The notes under the pieces are model-generated. The model was not told where the DNA came from, did not search any database, and saw only the letters and a program-made list of their open reading frames with translations. A DNA stretch of 64,000 bases from an uncultured Oscillibacter sp. GTDB taxonomy: Bacteria > Bacillota > Clostridia > Oscillospirales > Oscillospiraceae. A program made the position numbers and the translations under genes. Below, piece after piece: positions 15,832-24,847 of the stretch (position 1 is its first letter; each line of letters begins with the position of its first letter). The stretch spans positions 35,780 to 99,779 of the forward strand of contig CAJTVF010000002.1 in the NCBI GenBank assembly GCA_910579435.1, given 5' to 3'.

Positions 15832-16874
15832 CAGCCCGGATTGAAAAGCGCTTTGGAGCGTTTCAGCTGGCCGTGGACCTCATGGCGGAGACGGGCCAGC
15901 CCCTGGCCCTGCTGGGGGCCTCCGGCTGCGGAAAGAGCGTGACCTTAAAATGTATCGCCGGCATCGAACGGCCGGACCGGGGCCGCATCGAGCTGGACGG
16001 CCGGGTCCTCTTCGACAGCGAAGCGGGCATCGACCTCCCGCCCCAGCGGCGCCGGGTGGGCTTCCTCTTTCAAAGCTACGCCCTGTTTCCCCACATGACG
16101 GTGGAGCGGAACGTGGCCGTCTGCCTGGGCCGCATGGACAAGCGGCGGCGCCGTGAGCGGACGGCGGAGCTGCTGGCCCTGCTCCACCTGGAGGACCAGG
16201 CGGCCCTATACCCCCGCCAGCTCTCCGGGGGACAGCGGCAGCGGGCGGCTCTGGCCCGCATTCTGGCGGCGGAGCCTGGGGTTTTGCTGCTGGACGAGCC
16301 CTTTTCCGCCCTGGACAGCTTTTTGAAATGGCAGCTGGAGCAGGAGCTCCGGGAGGTTCTGGAGCGCTTCCCGGGCCCCGCCGTCTGGGTCAGCCACGAC
16401 CGGGGGGAGGTTTACCGGAACTGCTCCCGGGTCTGCGTGCTGGAGGACGGGAAGTCCGCTCCGGCGGCGTCCATGGCGGAGCTGATGGCAAACCCCGGCA
16501 CCGTCGCCGCCGCGCGGCTCTCCGGGTGCAAAAACTTCGCCCCTGTCCGCCCCGGCCCCGCCCCGGGGCTGGTGGAGGTTCCGGCCTGGGGGCTGGTCCT
16601 TCGCGCCCCCTGGCGGGAGGGCGCCGCAGCCTTAGGCCTCCGGGCAGACCGCGTCCGCCCGGAGGAGGCGGGGGCGGTCAACGCCTTCCCCTGTCAAGTC
16701 GTCCGGGTAACGGAGGACGTATCTTCCGTGTTCGCCGCCCTCCGCCCGGAGGCGGCTTCCCCCGGGGCCCCGCCCCTCTGGATGGAGCTGGCAAAAGACG
16801 CCTGGGCCGCCCTGCCGGACCGGGAGCGCCTTTGGGCGGCGGTCCGCCCGGAGGACCTGATGTTATTGAAATAG
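15822..16874 (+). CDS. modC: Molybdate ABC transporter ATPase ModC
   Basis: The 350-residue ATPase has Walker A GASGCGKS, Q-loop FLFQSYALFPHMT, signature LSGGQRQRAALARI, Walker B VLLLDEPFSALD and switch His in WVSHDRGEV. A C-terminal region of about 110 residues corresponds to the regulatory TOBE/MOP-type domain. ATG 15822 lies inside the end of modB with GGAGGGG upstream, chosen because the ABC domain begins immediately. Confidence 0.95.
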   Translation: MALTARIEKRFGAFQLAVDLMAETGQPLALLGASGCGKSVTLKCIAGIERPDRGRIELDGRVLFDSEAGIDLPPQRRRVGFLFQSYALFPHMTVERNVAVCLGRMDKRRRRERTAELLALLHLEDQAALYPRQLSGGQRQRAALARILAAEPGVLLLDEPFSALDSFLKWQLEQELREVLERFPGPAVWVSHDRGEVYRNCSRVCVLEDGKSAPAASMAELMANPGTVAAARLSGCKNFAPVRPGPAPGLVEVPAWGLVLRAPWREGAAALGLRADRVRPEEAGAVNAFPCQVVRVTEDVSSVFAALRPEAASPGAPPLWMELAKDAWAALPDRERLWAAVRPEDLMLLK

Positions 16875-16887
16875 GAGGAGATTTCAT

Positions 16888-17385
16888 TTGTATACCGCCG
16901 CCGTCCTCACCGTCAGCGACCGGAGCTTCCGGGGCCAGCGCCCCGACGAAGCGGGCCCGCTGGTATGCTCCCTGCTGGAGGAGGCAGGGTATTCCATTCT
17001 GGAAACCGGCGTCGTCCCCGACGAACAGCCGGACATTGAAGCCGCCCTCGTCCGCCTGGCGGACCAAACCGGGGCCGCCCTGGTGGTGACCACCGGGGGC
17101 ACCGGCTTCTCCCCCCGGGACGTGACCCCGGAGGCCACCTTGGCCGTCTGCAATCGCCTGACCCCCGGCATCCCGGAGGCCATGCGGGCCGCGTCCCTGG
17201 CCATCACCCCCCGGGCGATGCTCTCCCGGGCGGCGGCGGGCATCCGGGGCGGGACCCTTATCATCAATCTTCCCGGCAGCCCCAAGGCGGCCCGGGAGAA
17301 CCTGGAGGCGGTGCTGCCCGCCTTGGAGCACGGCTTGAAGATGCTTCTGGGCGGACCCGCCGATTGTACCTCCGCCTTTTCGTGA
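16888..17385 (+). CDS. mogA: Molybdopterin adenylyltransferase (MogA/MoaB family)
   Basis: This 165-residue protein activates molybdopterin by adenylylation before metal insertion. It shows the MoCF-biosynthesis motifs VSDRSFRGQRPDEAG, VVTTGGTGFSPRDVTPEAT and IINLPGSPKAARENL. The start is TTG at 16888; AGGAGGAGA lies 8 bases upstream and no later Met fits. It closes the operon and is followed by a terminator. Confidence 0.93.
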   Translation: MYTAAVLTVSDRSFRGQRPDEAGPLVCSLLEEAGYSILETGVVPDEQPDIEAALVRLADQTGAALVVTTGGTGFSPRDVTPEATLAVCNRLTPGIPEAMRAASLAITPRAMLSRAAAGIRGGTLIINLPGSPKAARENLEAVLPALEHGLKMLLGGPADCTSAFS

Positions 17386-17388
17386 AAA

Positions 17389-17425
17389 GAATCCTCCCGC
17401 CCAAGGGGCGGGAGGATTCTTTCTA
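17389..17425. terminator. Terminator between mogA and xdhC
   Basis: GAATCCTCCCGCCC pairs with GGGCGGGAGGATTC around a 3-base loop and is followed by TTTCT. The two flanking genes converge, so it may serve both. Confidence 0.88.
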
Positions 17426-17429
17426 TACT

Positions 17430-18407
17430 TTATAAATGTGATGGGCAGCTATGCCCCGCCTCCCCGGCGGCTTCCCTCCGGAGGGCCCGCTCATAGATCA
17501 GCTCCCCGGTGATGCTGACGGCGATTTCCTCCGGGGTCACGGCTTTGATGGCGGTGCCGATAGGCGTGTGAACCCGCCGGAGAGCCTCCTCCGAGATTCC
17601 CGCCTCCCGGAGCTTTCCGTTGACATATGCGGTTTTCGTCCGGGAACCCATGACCCCTATATAAGCCAAGGGCCGGCGGAGGAGCTGCTCCTCCACCTCG
17701 AAGTCGTGGCTGTGGCCGCTGGTCATGACCACGGCGTAGTCCTCCGCCGTCAGCTCCAATCCTCCGGCGAGATCGGTATACGCGCGGCACACCACCGCCT
17801 CCGCCTCCGGGAAGCGCTCTTTACTGGCAAACTCCGGGCGGTCGTCAAACACCGCCACCCGGAAGCCCACGCTCCGCAGAACCGGAACCAGGGCCAAGGC
17901 ACAGTGCCCGCCGCCAAAGACCACCACCCGTTCCCCCACCGGCAGAGGGAAGGTTAACCGTTCCCCGTCCCAGACGGGACCTGCGGGGCCCGCCTCCAGC
18001 AGGGCTGGGTCCTCCCCGGCCTCCAGGGCCAGCCAACCGCTCCGGTGGGCCTCCAGCCGCTTCAGGACCTCTCGGGCCAGGCCCCGCCAGCTCCCGCTGT
18101 CACGGGGGATGCGCTGGAAAAGCACGGTCTGCTCTCCGCCGCAGACGGAATCCAATTCCCCGCCGTGGCGGAGCTCCAGGCGGCGGACGGCGGACCTCCC
18201 CTCACGCAGCAGCTCCGCCGCGAAAGCCAGGGCCTGGGCCTCCCCCGGCCCGCCGCCGATGGTCCCGGCGATCAGGCCCTCCCGGCCCGCCAAAAGCTGG
18301 GACCCGGCCCCCCGGGGGGTGGACCCCTGAGCCAAGACCACCGTCACCAGCACGGCGTCCTCCCCCCGGTCCAGCAGGGCCAGCAGATTTTCAAAGATCA
18401 TGCGCAT
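17430..18407 (-). CDS. XdhC/CoxI-family molybdenum hydroxylase maturation factor
   Basis: XdhC proteins sulfurate or deliver the cofactor to xanthine-dehydrogenase-like enzymes. The 325-residue protein has the N-terminal XdhC/CoxI domain (VLAQGSTPRGAGSQLL, IGGGPGEAQAL, CGGEQTVLF) and a C-terminal Rossmann domain (VVVFGGGHCALALVPVLRSVGFRVAVFDDR; YIGVMGSRTKTAYV). It faces the moa/mod operon, which suggests that the molybdenum is destined for a hydroxylase. No hydroxylase subunit lies in this window. Confidence 0.92.
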   Translation of the reverse strand: MRMIFENLLALLDRGEDAVLVTVVLAQGSTPRGAGSQLLAGREGLIAGTIGGGPGEAQALAFAAELLREGRSAVRRLELRHGGELDSVCGGEQTVLFQRIPRDSGSWRGLAREVLKRLEAHRSGWLALEAGEDPALLEAGPAGPVWDGERLTFPLPVGERVVVFGGGHCALALVPVLRSVGFRVAVFDDRPEFASKERFPEAEAVVCRAYTDLAGGLELTAEDYAVVMTSGHSHDFEVEEQLLRRPLAYIGVMGSRTKTAYVNGKLREAGISEEALRRVHTPIGTAIKAVTPEEIAVSITGELIYERALRREAAGEAGHSCPSHL

Positions 18408-18444
18408 AAGGGCGCTCCTTTCTTATGAGAGGGAAATCCGGGGC

Positions 18445-19125
18445 CTAACGGCTTTCCAGGTTCCCGGAAAGCACCATCTCCCGGGTCAGCGGCGTACCAT
18501 CCGGCAGCTCCACCGTAATGGAGCGCCACAGAGATCCGCCGCGTTCGTCCTCCTGCGCCTCATGGCTGTAGTGCACGGAGACGCTGTGAACCGGGGTCCT
18601 GGGGGATAAGTCCTCATAAAGTTCCATAGCCCGGTCCGCCATGGCCTCCCGCATGGCCGCTTCCTCCGGGACCGGGGCGCTGTTCCTGTCCCCGAAGCCG
18701 ATGCGGATCTCCACCACCGGCGTGTCCGGCTCGCTGGGGTCCCACCGGGCGTCCCAGCAGGCTCTTTGCCCGTTGACCTGCGGATGCTCCGCGATGCCAA
18801 GCTCCTTCCGCAGTACGGTTCTCCGCCGTTCGTCTGCAACCAGCTTGGAACCCAAGTCATAGCACAAGCTGCGCCGTCCCCCTCCGTCCTTCAGGGTAAA
18901 GGCCAGAAAGTAGCCGCCGTCCTCCGGGTCGTACCGGGCCCAGGGGCTCTCCGGCTTCAGCTCCGGATAAACCTGGGCGGCATAGCTTCGCATCCGCGCG
19001 GCGGAAACCAGGTTCCCCAGCACCGGGAACCAGCCGGTGCTCCCATCCAGCAGAACACAGGATGCGAAAAAAACCAGCAGAAGCGCCGCCGCTCCTCCCA
19101 GCAGCTTGGTCCGTTTCGCCCGCAT
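18445..19125 (-). CDS. Hypothetical membrane-anchored protein
   Basis: The 226-residue protein has a positively charged N-terminus, one membrane segment (LLGGAAALLLVFFASCVLL) and an extracytoplasmic alpha/beta region with no recognised domain. It follows the TraX-like gene by 27 bases on the same strand and is probably co-transcribed with it. Its C-terminus lies 37 bases from the xdhC start, so xdhC might be read from the same transcript. Confidence 0.75.
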   Translation of the reverse strand: MRAKRTKLLGGAAALLLVFFASCVLLDGSTGWFPVLGNLVSAARMRSYAAQVYPELKPESPWARYDPEDGGYFLAFTLKDGGGRRSLCYDLGSKLVADERRRTVLRKELGIAEHPQVNGQRACWDARWDPSEPDTPVVEIRIGFGDRNSAPVPEEAAMREAMADRAMELYEDLSPRTPVHSVSVHYSHEAQEDERGGSLWRSITVELPDGTPLTREMVLSGNLESR

Positions 19126-19152
19126 CGGCGCGGCCTCCTTTCCCCTCTCCCG

Positions 19153-20004
19153 TCAGCCTCCCGCCAAAAGCGGATACGCCGCCCAGGACAGCGCGTATAA
19201 GATGTAGACATGGGCGGGGTAGAAGGCGTAAAAGAAAGCCTTCGGTCCCCGGCCCCGTTCCCCATTGTAACACAGCATCAAAGCCACCGCAAGGGCCCCG
19301 TACCACTCGTAGGCGGTGGTAAACATCATGGTCCAGTGAAACTCCGGGGATTGGAACAGTAAAAGCAGGGGAAGCAGGAAGGAAAACACCATGGTTCCCG
19401 CCACGAAAGCGCCGGCCTGGACCCTCCGGTTCCGGCGGAACGCATAGAGAAGCACGCCTGTCGCAATGACGGAAATGCTGGCGTCCGGGTTGCTGTTCCA
19501 CATGGGCAGAAGGGTATAGCCCAGGGCGAGCAGGGGCATTTGCAGGGCGGGCACGCCCCGCATCAGCAGTCCCGCCAGAATGGGCCACGCCAGGGGCAGG
19601 ACCACTGCCGCCAGCCCCGGGAGCCAGCGCTTTTCCCCCAGCCAGTCGATCCCCTGAAAGACCACCATCAAAATGACAAAGGAGGTCATCATGCCGTTCA
19701 TGGGATAAAACCCGTCGGGACGAACCGGCAGAACGCCGCACATCATCAAAAACAGCAGGCCGGACATCAGGAGATGAATCCCATATACTTTTGCAAAGTA
19801 TCTTCTCCTGTCATGGGTATGGCGGAATCCCTCCGCCAGGCAGAAGAGGAACAGCGGTGCGGACAGCCGCCCCAGCATGCTGAACCATTCGGGGACCCAG
19901 CCCGTAAAGCCGAAGATGTAATGGATATGGTCTAAAACCATCAGCCCCAGGGCAATCCATTTCAGGTCTGAGGAGGTCACTCCCCGTGCTTTCGCTTGTT
20001 CCAT
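19153..20004 (-). CDS. TraX-family multipass membrane protein
   Basis: TraX-family proteins are membrane acetyltransferase-like proteins; the founding member acetylates F pilin, but chromosomal Firmicutes copies have unknown substrates. The 283-residue protein begins DLKWIALGLMVLDHIHYIF, then RLSAPLFLFCLAEGFRHTHDR, and has about eight membrane helices. ATG 20004 is preceded by AAAGGAG. An AT-rich 60 bp upstream, containing TTGTATT...AATACAA inverted words, probably holds its promoter. Confidence 0.88.
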   Translation of the reverse strand: MEQAKARGVTSSDLKWIALGLMVLDHIHYIFGFTGWVPEWFSMLGRLSAPLFLFCLAEGFRHTHDRRRYFAKVYGIHLLMSGLLFLMMCGVLPVRPDGFYPMNGMMTSFVILMVVFQGIDWLGEKRWLPGLAAVVLPLAWPILAGLLMRGVPALQMPLLALGYTLLPMWNSNPDASISVIATGVLLYAFRRNRRVQAGAFVAGTMVFSFLLPLLLLFQSPEFHWTMMFTTAYEWYGALAVALMLCYNGERGRGPKAFFYAFYPAHVYILYALSWAAYPLLAGG

Positions 20005-20123
20005 AATGAGGCTCCTTTCCCCCGCTGTTTCCGGCGGACTTGACAAAAATATTTGTATTGTGACTTTAGTACAATAATATAATAATACAATTATGGGCTT
20101 CTGTCAAGCCCTCCCGGAAAAAA

Positions 20124-20151
20124 TAGCGCCCGGTCCGAAGACCGGGCGCTG
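20124..20151 (-). terminator. Terminator of the NhaC-family gene
   Basis: On the minus strand GCGCCCGGTC and GACCGGGCGC form a 10-bp stem with a TTCG tetraloop followed by TATTTTTT. Confidence 0.9.
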
Positions 20152-20202
20152 CAAAGAACGCAAAGAGGGTGGAGCTCCCTGCTGTCTTCGCCGGATTTAA
20201 AT

Positions 20203-21945
20203 TCAGGCAGCCTGAGCGCTTCTGGAGCGGATGACGAAGAGGGCGCCGAGCATCAGCACGATGCCGATAGGCAGGCCCAGCAGGCCGGGCGCACCCAGGC
20301 TCACCAGGATGCCCGCGATGAGATAGGTCACGCCGGACACCACTGCGCAGGTGATGGCGTAGGGCAATTGGGTGGAAACATGGTTCACGTGGTCGCACTG
20401 GGCGCCGGCGGAGGCCATGATGGTGGTATCGGAGATGGGGGAGCAGTGATCGCCGCAGACCGCGCCGGCCATGCAGGCGGAGATGCAGACGATGGCCATG
20501 GGGTTGTCCATGGAGAACACATTCTGCACAATGGGAATCAGGATGCCGAAGGTGCCCCAGGAGGTGCCGGTGGCGAAGGCCAGCAGGCAGCCGATGACGA
20601 ACACGATCAGGGGCAGGATCATCTGGAGGCCGGAGGCGGAGGAGCGGACGAAATCCCGCACGAAGAACTTCGCGCCCAGGGAGTCGGTCATGTTCTTCAG
20701 GCTCCAGGCGAAGGTCAGAATCATGATGGCGGGAACCATGGCCTTGAAGCCCTCGGGGATGCAGCCCATCATTTCCTTAAAGCTCATGGCCCGGCGGATG
20801 AGGTAATAGACCAGGGTGAACACCAGGGCGAAGGCGGAGCCCAGCATCAGGCCCACGGAGGCGTCGGAGTTGGAGAAGGCGGTGATGAAGCCCTCGCCCT
20901 CGAAGAAGCCGCCGGAATAGATCATGCCGATGACGCAGCAGATAATCAGCATAACCACGGGCAGGACCAGGTCCAGCACGGCGCCCTTGTCCTCGGGGGA
21001 ATCGTCGGAGGCGTTGGCGTAGGGGTTGGAACCGGAGAAGAGGTCGCCCTTTTCAATGGCGTTTTTCTCATACTTCGCCATGGGGCCGAATTCCGCCTTC
21101 ATGATAATCATGCCCACCATCATGACGATGGTCAGCAGGGCGTAATAGTTGTAGGGGATGGCCCGGAGGAACAGGTTGAAGCCCTGCCCGTCCTCGGCAA
21201 AACCCGCCACAGCGGCGGCCCAGGAGCTGATGGGGGCGATGATGCACACCGGGGCGGCGGTGGCGTCGATGATATAGGCCAGCTTGGTCCGGGAGATGTT
21301 GTGCTTGTCCGTGATGGGGCGCATGACACTGCCCACGGTGAGGCAGTTGAAGTAGTCGTCAATGAAGATCAGCACGCCCAGGAGCACGGAGGCCAGCTGG
21401 GCCCCCACCCGGGACTTGATATGGTCCTTGGCCCAGCGGCCGAAAGCGGCGGAGCCGCCCGCCTTGTTCATCAGGCACACCATGGAGCCCAGGATAATCA
21501 GGAAGATCAGGATGCCCATGTTGTAGCTGTCGGTGACGGAGGACACGATGCCGTCGTTGAACACATGGAGGATGGTGGCCTCAAAGGCAAAGTTGGAGTA
21601 CAGCAGGCCGCCCACCAGGATGCCCAGGAACAGCGAGGAATAGACCTCCTTGGTGATTAGGGCCAGGGCGATGGCGATGATGGGGGGCAGCAGGGCCCAG
21701 AAGGTGTTGTAGAAGCTGCTGGGGGAGTTGACATAGCCCACGCCTTCGCAGGCCTCGCAGGTGACGGCCTCCAGGTCTTCAGACAGGACGACGCCCGCCG
21801 TGCCGCAGTCCGGGCACTCAATGTACTTGGTGCCGGCGGCCTCGGTGAGGTCCTCTCCGGATGCCAGGGCGGGGACGGTCATGGCTGCGCACAGCAGCAG
21901 CATGACCGCCAGCAGGGGCAGAAACCGTCTTTTCAGGTTCTTCAT
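20203..21945 (-). CDS. NhaC-family transporter, probable lysine transporter
   Basis: The 580-residue protein has an NhaC antiporter domain (about 75-575) with roughly 12 helices and conserved segments GVLIFIDDYFNCLTVGSVMRP and FATGTSWGTFGI, CGDHCSPISDTT. Ahead of it is an unusual N-terminus: a cleavable-looking signal (LPLLAVMLLLCAAMTVPALA) and a small zinc-ribbon-like motif CPDCGTAGV...CEACEGVGY. NhaC-family members under lysine riboswitches are known as predicted lysine transporters (LysW type), and such a riboswitch lies directly upstream here, so lysine uptake is more likely than sodium/proton exchange. ATG 21945 has AGGAGAG upstream. Confidence 0.88.
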   Translation of the reverse strand: MKNLKRRFLPLLAVMLLLCAAMTVPALASGEDLTEAAGTKYIECPDCGTAGVVLSEDLEAVTCEACEGVGYVNSPSSFYNTFWALLPPIIAIALALITKEVYSSLFLGILVGGLLYSNFAFEATILHVFNDGIVSSVTDSYNMGILIFLIILGSMVCLMNKAGGSAAFGRWAKDHIKSRVGAQLASVLLGVLIFIDDYFNCLTVGSVMRPITDKHNISRTKLAYIIDATAAPVCIIAPISSWAAAVAGFAEDGQGFNLFLRAIPYNYYALLTIVMMVGMIIMKAEFGPMAKYEKNAIEKGDLFSGSNPYANASDDSPEDKGAVLDLVLPVVMLIICCVIGMIYSGGFFEGEGFITAFSNSDASVGLMLGSAFALVFTLVYYLIRRAMSFKEMMGCIPEGFKAMVPAIMILTFAWSLKNMTDSLGAKFFVRDFVRSSASGLQMILPLIVFVIGCLLAFATGTSWGTFGILIPIVQNVFSMDNPMAIVCISACMAGAVCGDHCSPISDTTIMASAGAQCDHVNHVSTQLPYAITCAVVSGVTYLIAGILVSLGAPGLLGLPIGIVLMLGALFVIRSRSAQAA

Positions 21946-21968
21946 AACGCTCTCTCCTAAATGAAAAA

Positions 21969-21999
21969 TGAAGTCATGACAGCTTGTCATGACTTCATA
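21969..21999 (-). terminator. Attenuator hairpin of the lysine riboswitch
   Basis: GAAGTCATGACA and TGTCATGACTTC form a perfect 12-bp stem with a 3-base loop; on the minus strand it is followed by ATTTTTCATTT. It lies between the lysine aptamer and the transporter start, so lysine binding would stop transcription here. Confidence 0.85.
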
Positions 22000-22025
22000 C
22001 CGAACACACGAAACGGATGAATCCA

Positions 22026-22195
22026 CGACAGCGCTCCACTCCCAAGGGAGTGACAGTCCGCAGGATGTTATCCTGCGGCCCGGCTTCGCGTCCCTCTCAG
22101 GCTGGAACGGGCGAAACCTCGGCGGAAGCCCCTTTCCCCCTCCCCGGCTCCTGAACCCTTGGGGAGGCGTACTCTTGACGTCCGCGCCTCTATCA
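22026..22195 (-). promoter_or_regulatory. Lysine riboswitch (L-box)
   Basis: On the minus strand the leader shows the L-box words in order: GATAGAGGCGCG, CAAGAGTA, GAAAGGGG, CCGCCGAGG, CCTGAGAGG, ACTGTCAC and GTGGAGCGCTGTC. The two outer strands GATAG...CTGTC close the aptamer. It sits between a promoter and a terminator hairpin, upstream of an NhaC-family transporter. Confidence 0.92.
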
Positions 22196-22206
22196 TGCTG
22201 GCACCT

Positions 22207-22234
22207 ATTATAATAAGCAATTTTAAAATGTCAA
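22207..22234 (-). promoter_or_regulatory. Promoter of the lysine riboswitch transcript
   Basis: On the minus strand TTGACA (22234-22229) and TATAAT (22212-22207) are 16 bp apart, with the transcript starting just before the L-box. Confidence 0.8.
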
Positions 22235-22410
22235 CTACCTTTCGGAAATTTTTTCCCTCGTGTTTCCCAAAATCCCCTTAAAACTGGAAGCATCTGGGTG
22301 CGGCGGGCCCGTTTCTCTCCGGAATGCCCTCCGCCTTTGCGCAGTTTGCCCAGCCTCCGCCCCGGCCTCCCGGCTCCTGTCGGGTAAAACGACGATTTTG
22401 GAAAAAGCGT

Positions 22411-22438
22411 TTGACATGGGCCGCGGAGATGCTACAAT
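22411..22438 (+). promoter_or_regulatory. Sigma-A promoter for the aminotransferase gene
   Basis: TTGACA at 22411-22416 and TACAAT at 22433-22438 are 16 bp apart, about 60 bp upstream of the start codon. Confidence 0.75.
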
Positions 22439-22496
22439 AAGAAAATACGCAGTCTGCGCCAATATAAATATACAGAGCCCCAAGGAGGCGAAAAGG

Positions 22497-23699
22497 ATGA
22501 AGTTTTCCAGCAAATGCGAGGCGTGCAGCCTCTCCCCCATTCGGAAATTCCACCCCTATGTGGTGGCGGCGGAGGCAGCCGGGCGGCGCGTCCTCCATCT
22601 GAACATCGGACAGCCCGACGTGGAGACCCCCCAGGCATTCTTTGACGCCGTGCGGGGCTTCCAGGATTCCGTCCTGGCCTACGCCCCCGCCGGCGGCGTG
22701 GACGTCTACCTGGAGGCCGTGCGGGACTATTATAAGAGCTTCGGCGTCTCCCTGGCGCTGGAGGAGATTCTGGCTACTTACGGCGGCAGCGAAGCCCTCC
22801 AGCTCACCGCCGCCTGCATCCTGGACGACGGGGACGAGGTTTTGATTCCCGAGCCCTTCTACCCCAACTACGACACCTTTATCGGCGTCACTGGCGGAAA
22901 AATCGTCCCCATCCCCACTACGGCGGAGGAGGGCTACCGCTTCGCCCGCCGGGAGAAGATCGAGCCCCTCATCAACCAGCGCACCAAGGCCATTATGATT
23001 ACGAACCCCGGCAATCCCACCGGCGCGGTCCTCACCCACGAGGAGCAGCGCCTCCTGCTGGACATCTGCAAGGAGCACGGCCTCTTCCTGGTCAGCGACG
23101 AGGTTTACCGGGAGATCATCTACTCCGGGAAAAAGCTCAGCTCCCTGCTGGAGTACGAGGACGGGGCGGAACACGTCATCGTCACCGACTCCATCTCCAA
23201 GCGCTTCTCCTCCTGCGGCGCGCGGGTGGGCGCGCTGATCTCCCGGAACAAGCACTTCATGGAGCTGGCCATGAAAATCTGCCAGGGCCGCCTCTGCGCC
23301 GCCACGCTGGACCAGATCGGCGCCGCCGCCCTCTATCGCACCATGACGCCGGACTACCTGGCTTCCGTTCGGGACGAGTACGGCCGGAGGAAGGACGCGC
23401 TGGTCTCCGCCCTGTCCAAGCTTCCCGGCGTGACCCACAGCTCCCCGGAGGGCGCGTTCTACGTCATGGCCACCCTTCCCGTGGACGACGCGGAGAAGCT
23501 CCAGTACTTCCTGCTCCAGGAGTTCGAGGACCACGGCGAAACCGTTATGTACGCCCCCGGCGAGGGCTTTTACGGCACCCCGGGCAAGGGCCGGAACGAG
23601 ATCCGCATCGCCTACGTCACCCAGCCCCAGGAGCTGACCCGGGCCATTGAGCTGCTGGGCCTTGGCATCGAGGCGTACAACCGGAAGAACGGCAAGTAA
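22497..23699 (+). CDS. Class I/II PLP-dependent aminotransferase
   Basis: The 400-residue protein is a fold-type I aminotransferase: LNIGQPDVETP, ATYGGSEALQL, MITNPGNPTGAVL (PLP and substrate contacts), VSDEVYREI and the lysine-containing TDSISKRFSSCGARVGAL, where Lys forms the Schiff base, then the Arg in NEIRIAYV binds the substrate carboxylate. It belongs to the aspartate/aromatic aminotransferase group; the exact substrate is uncertain. ATG 22497 has AAGGAGG upstream. The Dabb-protein gene follows by 15 bases. Confidence 0.92.
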   Translation: MKFSSKCEACSLSPIRKFHPYVVAAEAAGRRVLHLNIGQPDVETPQAFFDAVRGFQDSVLAYAPAGGVDVYLEAVRDYYKSFGVSLALEEILATYGGSEALQLTAACILDDGDEVLIPEPFYPNYDTFIGVTGGKIVPIPTTAEEGYRFARREKIEPLINQRTKAIMITNPGNPTGAVLTHEEQRLLLDICKEHGLFLVSDEVYREIIYSGKKLSSLLEYEDGAEHVIVTDSISKRFSSCGARVGALISRNKHFMELAMKICQGRLCAATLDQIGAAALYRTMTPDYLASVRDEYGRRKDALVSALSKLPGVTHSSPEGAFYVMATLPVDDAEKLQYFLLQEFEDHGETVMYAPGEGFYGTPGKGRNEIRIAYVTQPQELTRAIELLGLGIEAYNRKNGK

Positions 23700-23714
23700 C
23701 AAGGAGGGCCTTCT

Positions 23715-23996
23715 ATGATCCGCCATATCGTCATGTGGAAATTCCGCCCCGGCACCGAGGCGGAGCAGGAGCAGTTCCTCAGCGGCCTCCGGGCCTTACA
23801 GGGCGTGATTCCCCAGTTATTGAGCAGCGAGGCGGCCCGGAACGTCGGAGCCGGGAACTACGACGCGGTGCTGGTCAGCGAGTTCCGGAGCCTCGAGGAC
23901 CTGGAAGCCTATAAGAACGATCCCCGGCACAAGGCGGTCTCCGCCCTGTGCAAGTCCATCCGGGAGGACCGGGTGGCGGTGGACTATGAGGTTTAG
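23715..23996 (+). CDS. Dabb (stress-responsive A/B barrel) protein
   Basis: This 93-residue protein matches the Dabb fold: MIRHIVMWKFRPG at the start, then a helix, VLVSEFRSLEDLEAYKNDPRHKAV and a last strand RVAVDYEV. Such proteins form dimeric alpha/beta barrels with no settled function in bacteria. It is co-transcribed with the aminotransferase, after AAGGAGG, and ends before a strong terminator. Confidence 0.9.
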   Translation: MIRHIVMWKFRPGTEAEQEQFLSGLRALQGVIPQLLSSEAARNVGAGNYDAVLVSEFRSLEDLEAYKNDPRHKAVSALCKSIREDRVAVDYEV

Positions 23997-24020
23997 TATA
24001 AATACCGCAAATGAGCAAAA

Positions 24021-24052
24021 GGCCGCGCTGTGAACACACAGCGCGGCCCTTG
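24021..24052. terminator. Bidirectional terminator after the Dabb gene
   Basis: GGCCGCGCTGTG and CACAGCGCGGCC form a perfect 12-bp stem around AACA, flanked by A and T tracts. The genes on both sides converge. Confidence 0.88.
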
Positions 24053-24070
24053 TTATGGGTCCGAACGGAT

Positions 24071-24709
24071 TCAGCGCTCTTTCCGCAGGGCTTCCAGGTC
24101 TCCCGCCTGGATGGCCCGGAGGCTGCCCGAGAGCCTTTCCAGGGGCCAGTCCCACCAGCGCAGCTCCAAAAGCGCGTCGATGGTCTCCTGATCGAACCGC
24201 CGCCGGATGGGCTTCGCCGGAACGCCGCCCACAATGGTGTAGGGCGGCACGTCCTTCGTCACCACGGACCGGGCGGCCACGATGGCCCCGTCTCCGATGG
24301 TGACGCCGGACAGAATCACCGCCTCATAGCCAATCCACACGTCGTTCCCGACAACGATATCCCCCCGGTTGTCCCAAGCCTCCGTCACCTTCATCCCATG
24401 GTCCCACTCCTCGTAAAAAATGGGGAACACATAGGTGGACAGGGAGCCCAGGGCGTGGTTGGCGCTGTTCATTATAAACCGCGCCCCGCAGGCGATGGAG
24501 CAGAACTTCCCAATCACCAGCTTATCGCCGTTGACGGGGTAATGGTAAAGCACATTATTCCTCTGAAAGTCCCTGGGGTCATGGACAAAATCGTTGTAGA
24601 TGGTAAAGCCGCCCACCTCAATACGGGGGTTCTCAATGGCGTTTTTTAGGTAAATAGTCTGGCGGTCCCCCGATCTGGGGTACAGCTTTGTTGGAGCCGG
24701 AATCGTCAT
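24071..24709 (-). CDS. Vat/CatB-related xenobiotic O-acetyltransferase
   Basis: The 212-residue protein is a left-handed beta-helix hexapeptide acyltransferase. It shows [70 protein letters not shown] and the family ending [18 protein letters not shown]. The catalytic His is the one in NSANHA. Relatives acetylate streptogramin A or chloramphenicol, but many chromosomal copies have other substrates, so a resistance role is not shown. A 138-bp leader without recognised signals separates it from the next gene. Confidence 0.88.
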   Translation of the reverse strand: MTIPAPTKLYPRSGDRQTIYLKNAIENPRIEVGGFTIYNDFVHDPRDFQRNNVLYHYPVNGDKLVIGKFCSIACGARFIMNSANHALGSLSTYVFPIFYEEWDHGMKVTEAWDNRGDIVVGNDVWIGYEAVILSGVTIGDGAIVAARSVVTKDVPPYTIVGGVPAKPIRRRFDQETIDALLELRWWDWPLERLSGSLRAIQAGDLEALRKER

Positions 24710-24847
24710 GAAATCTTCTCCTTTTTGATTTGACAGTGATTTGACAGTAGTTTAGACGATTCCGGCGCAGGCAATGCAGCGCCTCACCCTTTTCTCTCTC
24801 CCTTCATATGGAAAGCGCGTTTATAAATATGCCGCAAAACCGCCCGT

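Noticed and set aside
20040-20095. TTGTATT...AATACAA words upstream of the TraX-like gene as an operator
   Set aside because: The region is simply very AT-rich; the inverted words overlap several alternative pairings and no regulator gene is adjacent.
20368-21660. Long forward frame opposite the NhaC-family gene
   Set aside because: It is a shadow of the transporter gene, rich in Gly/His/Asp from third-position GC.
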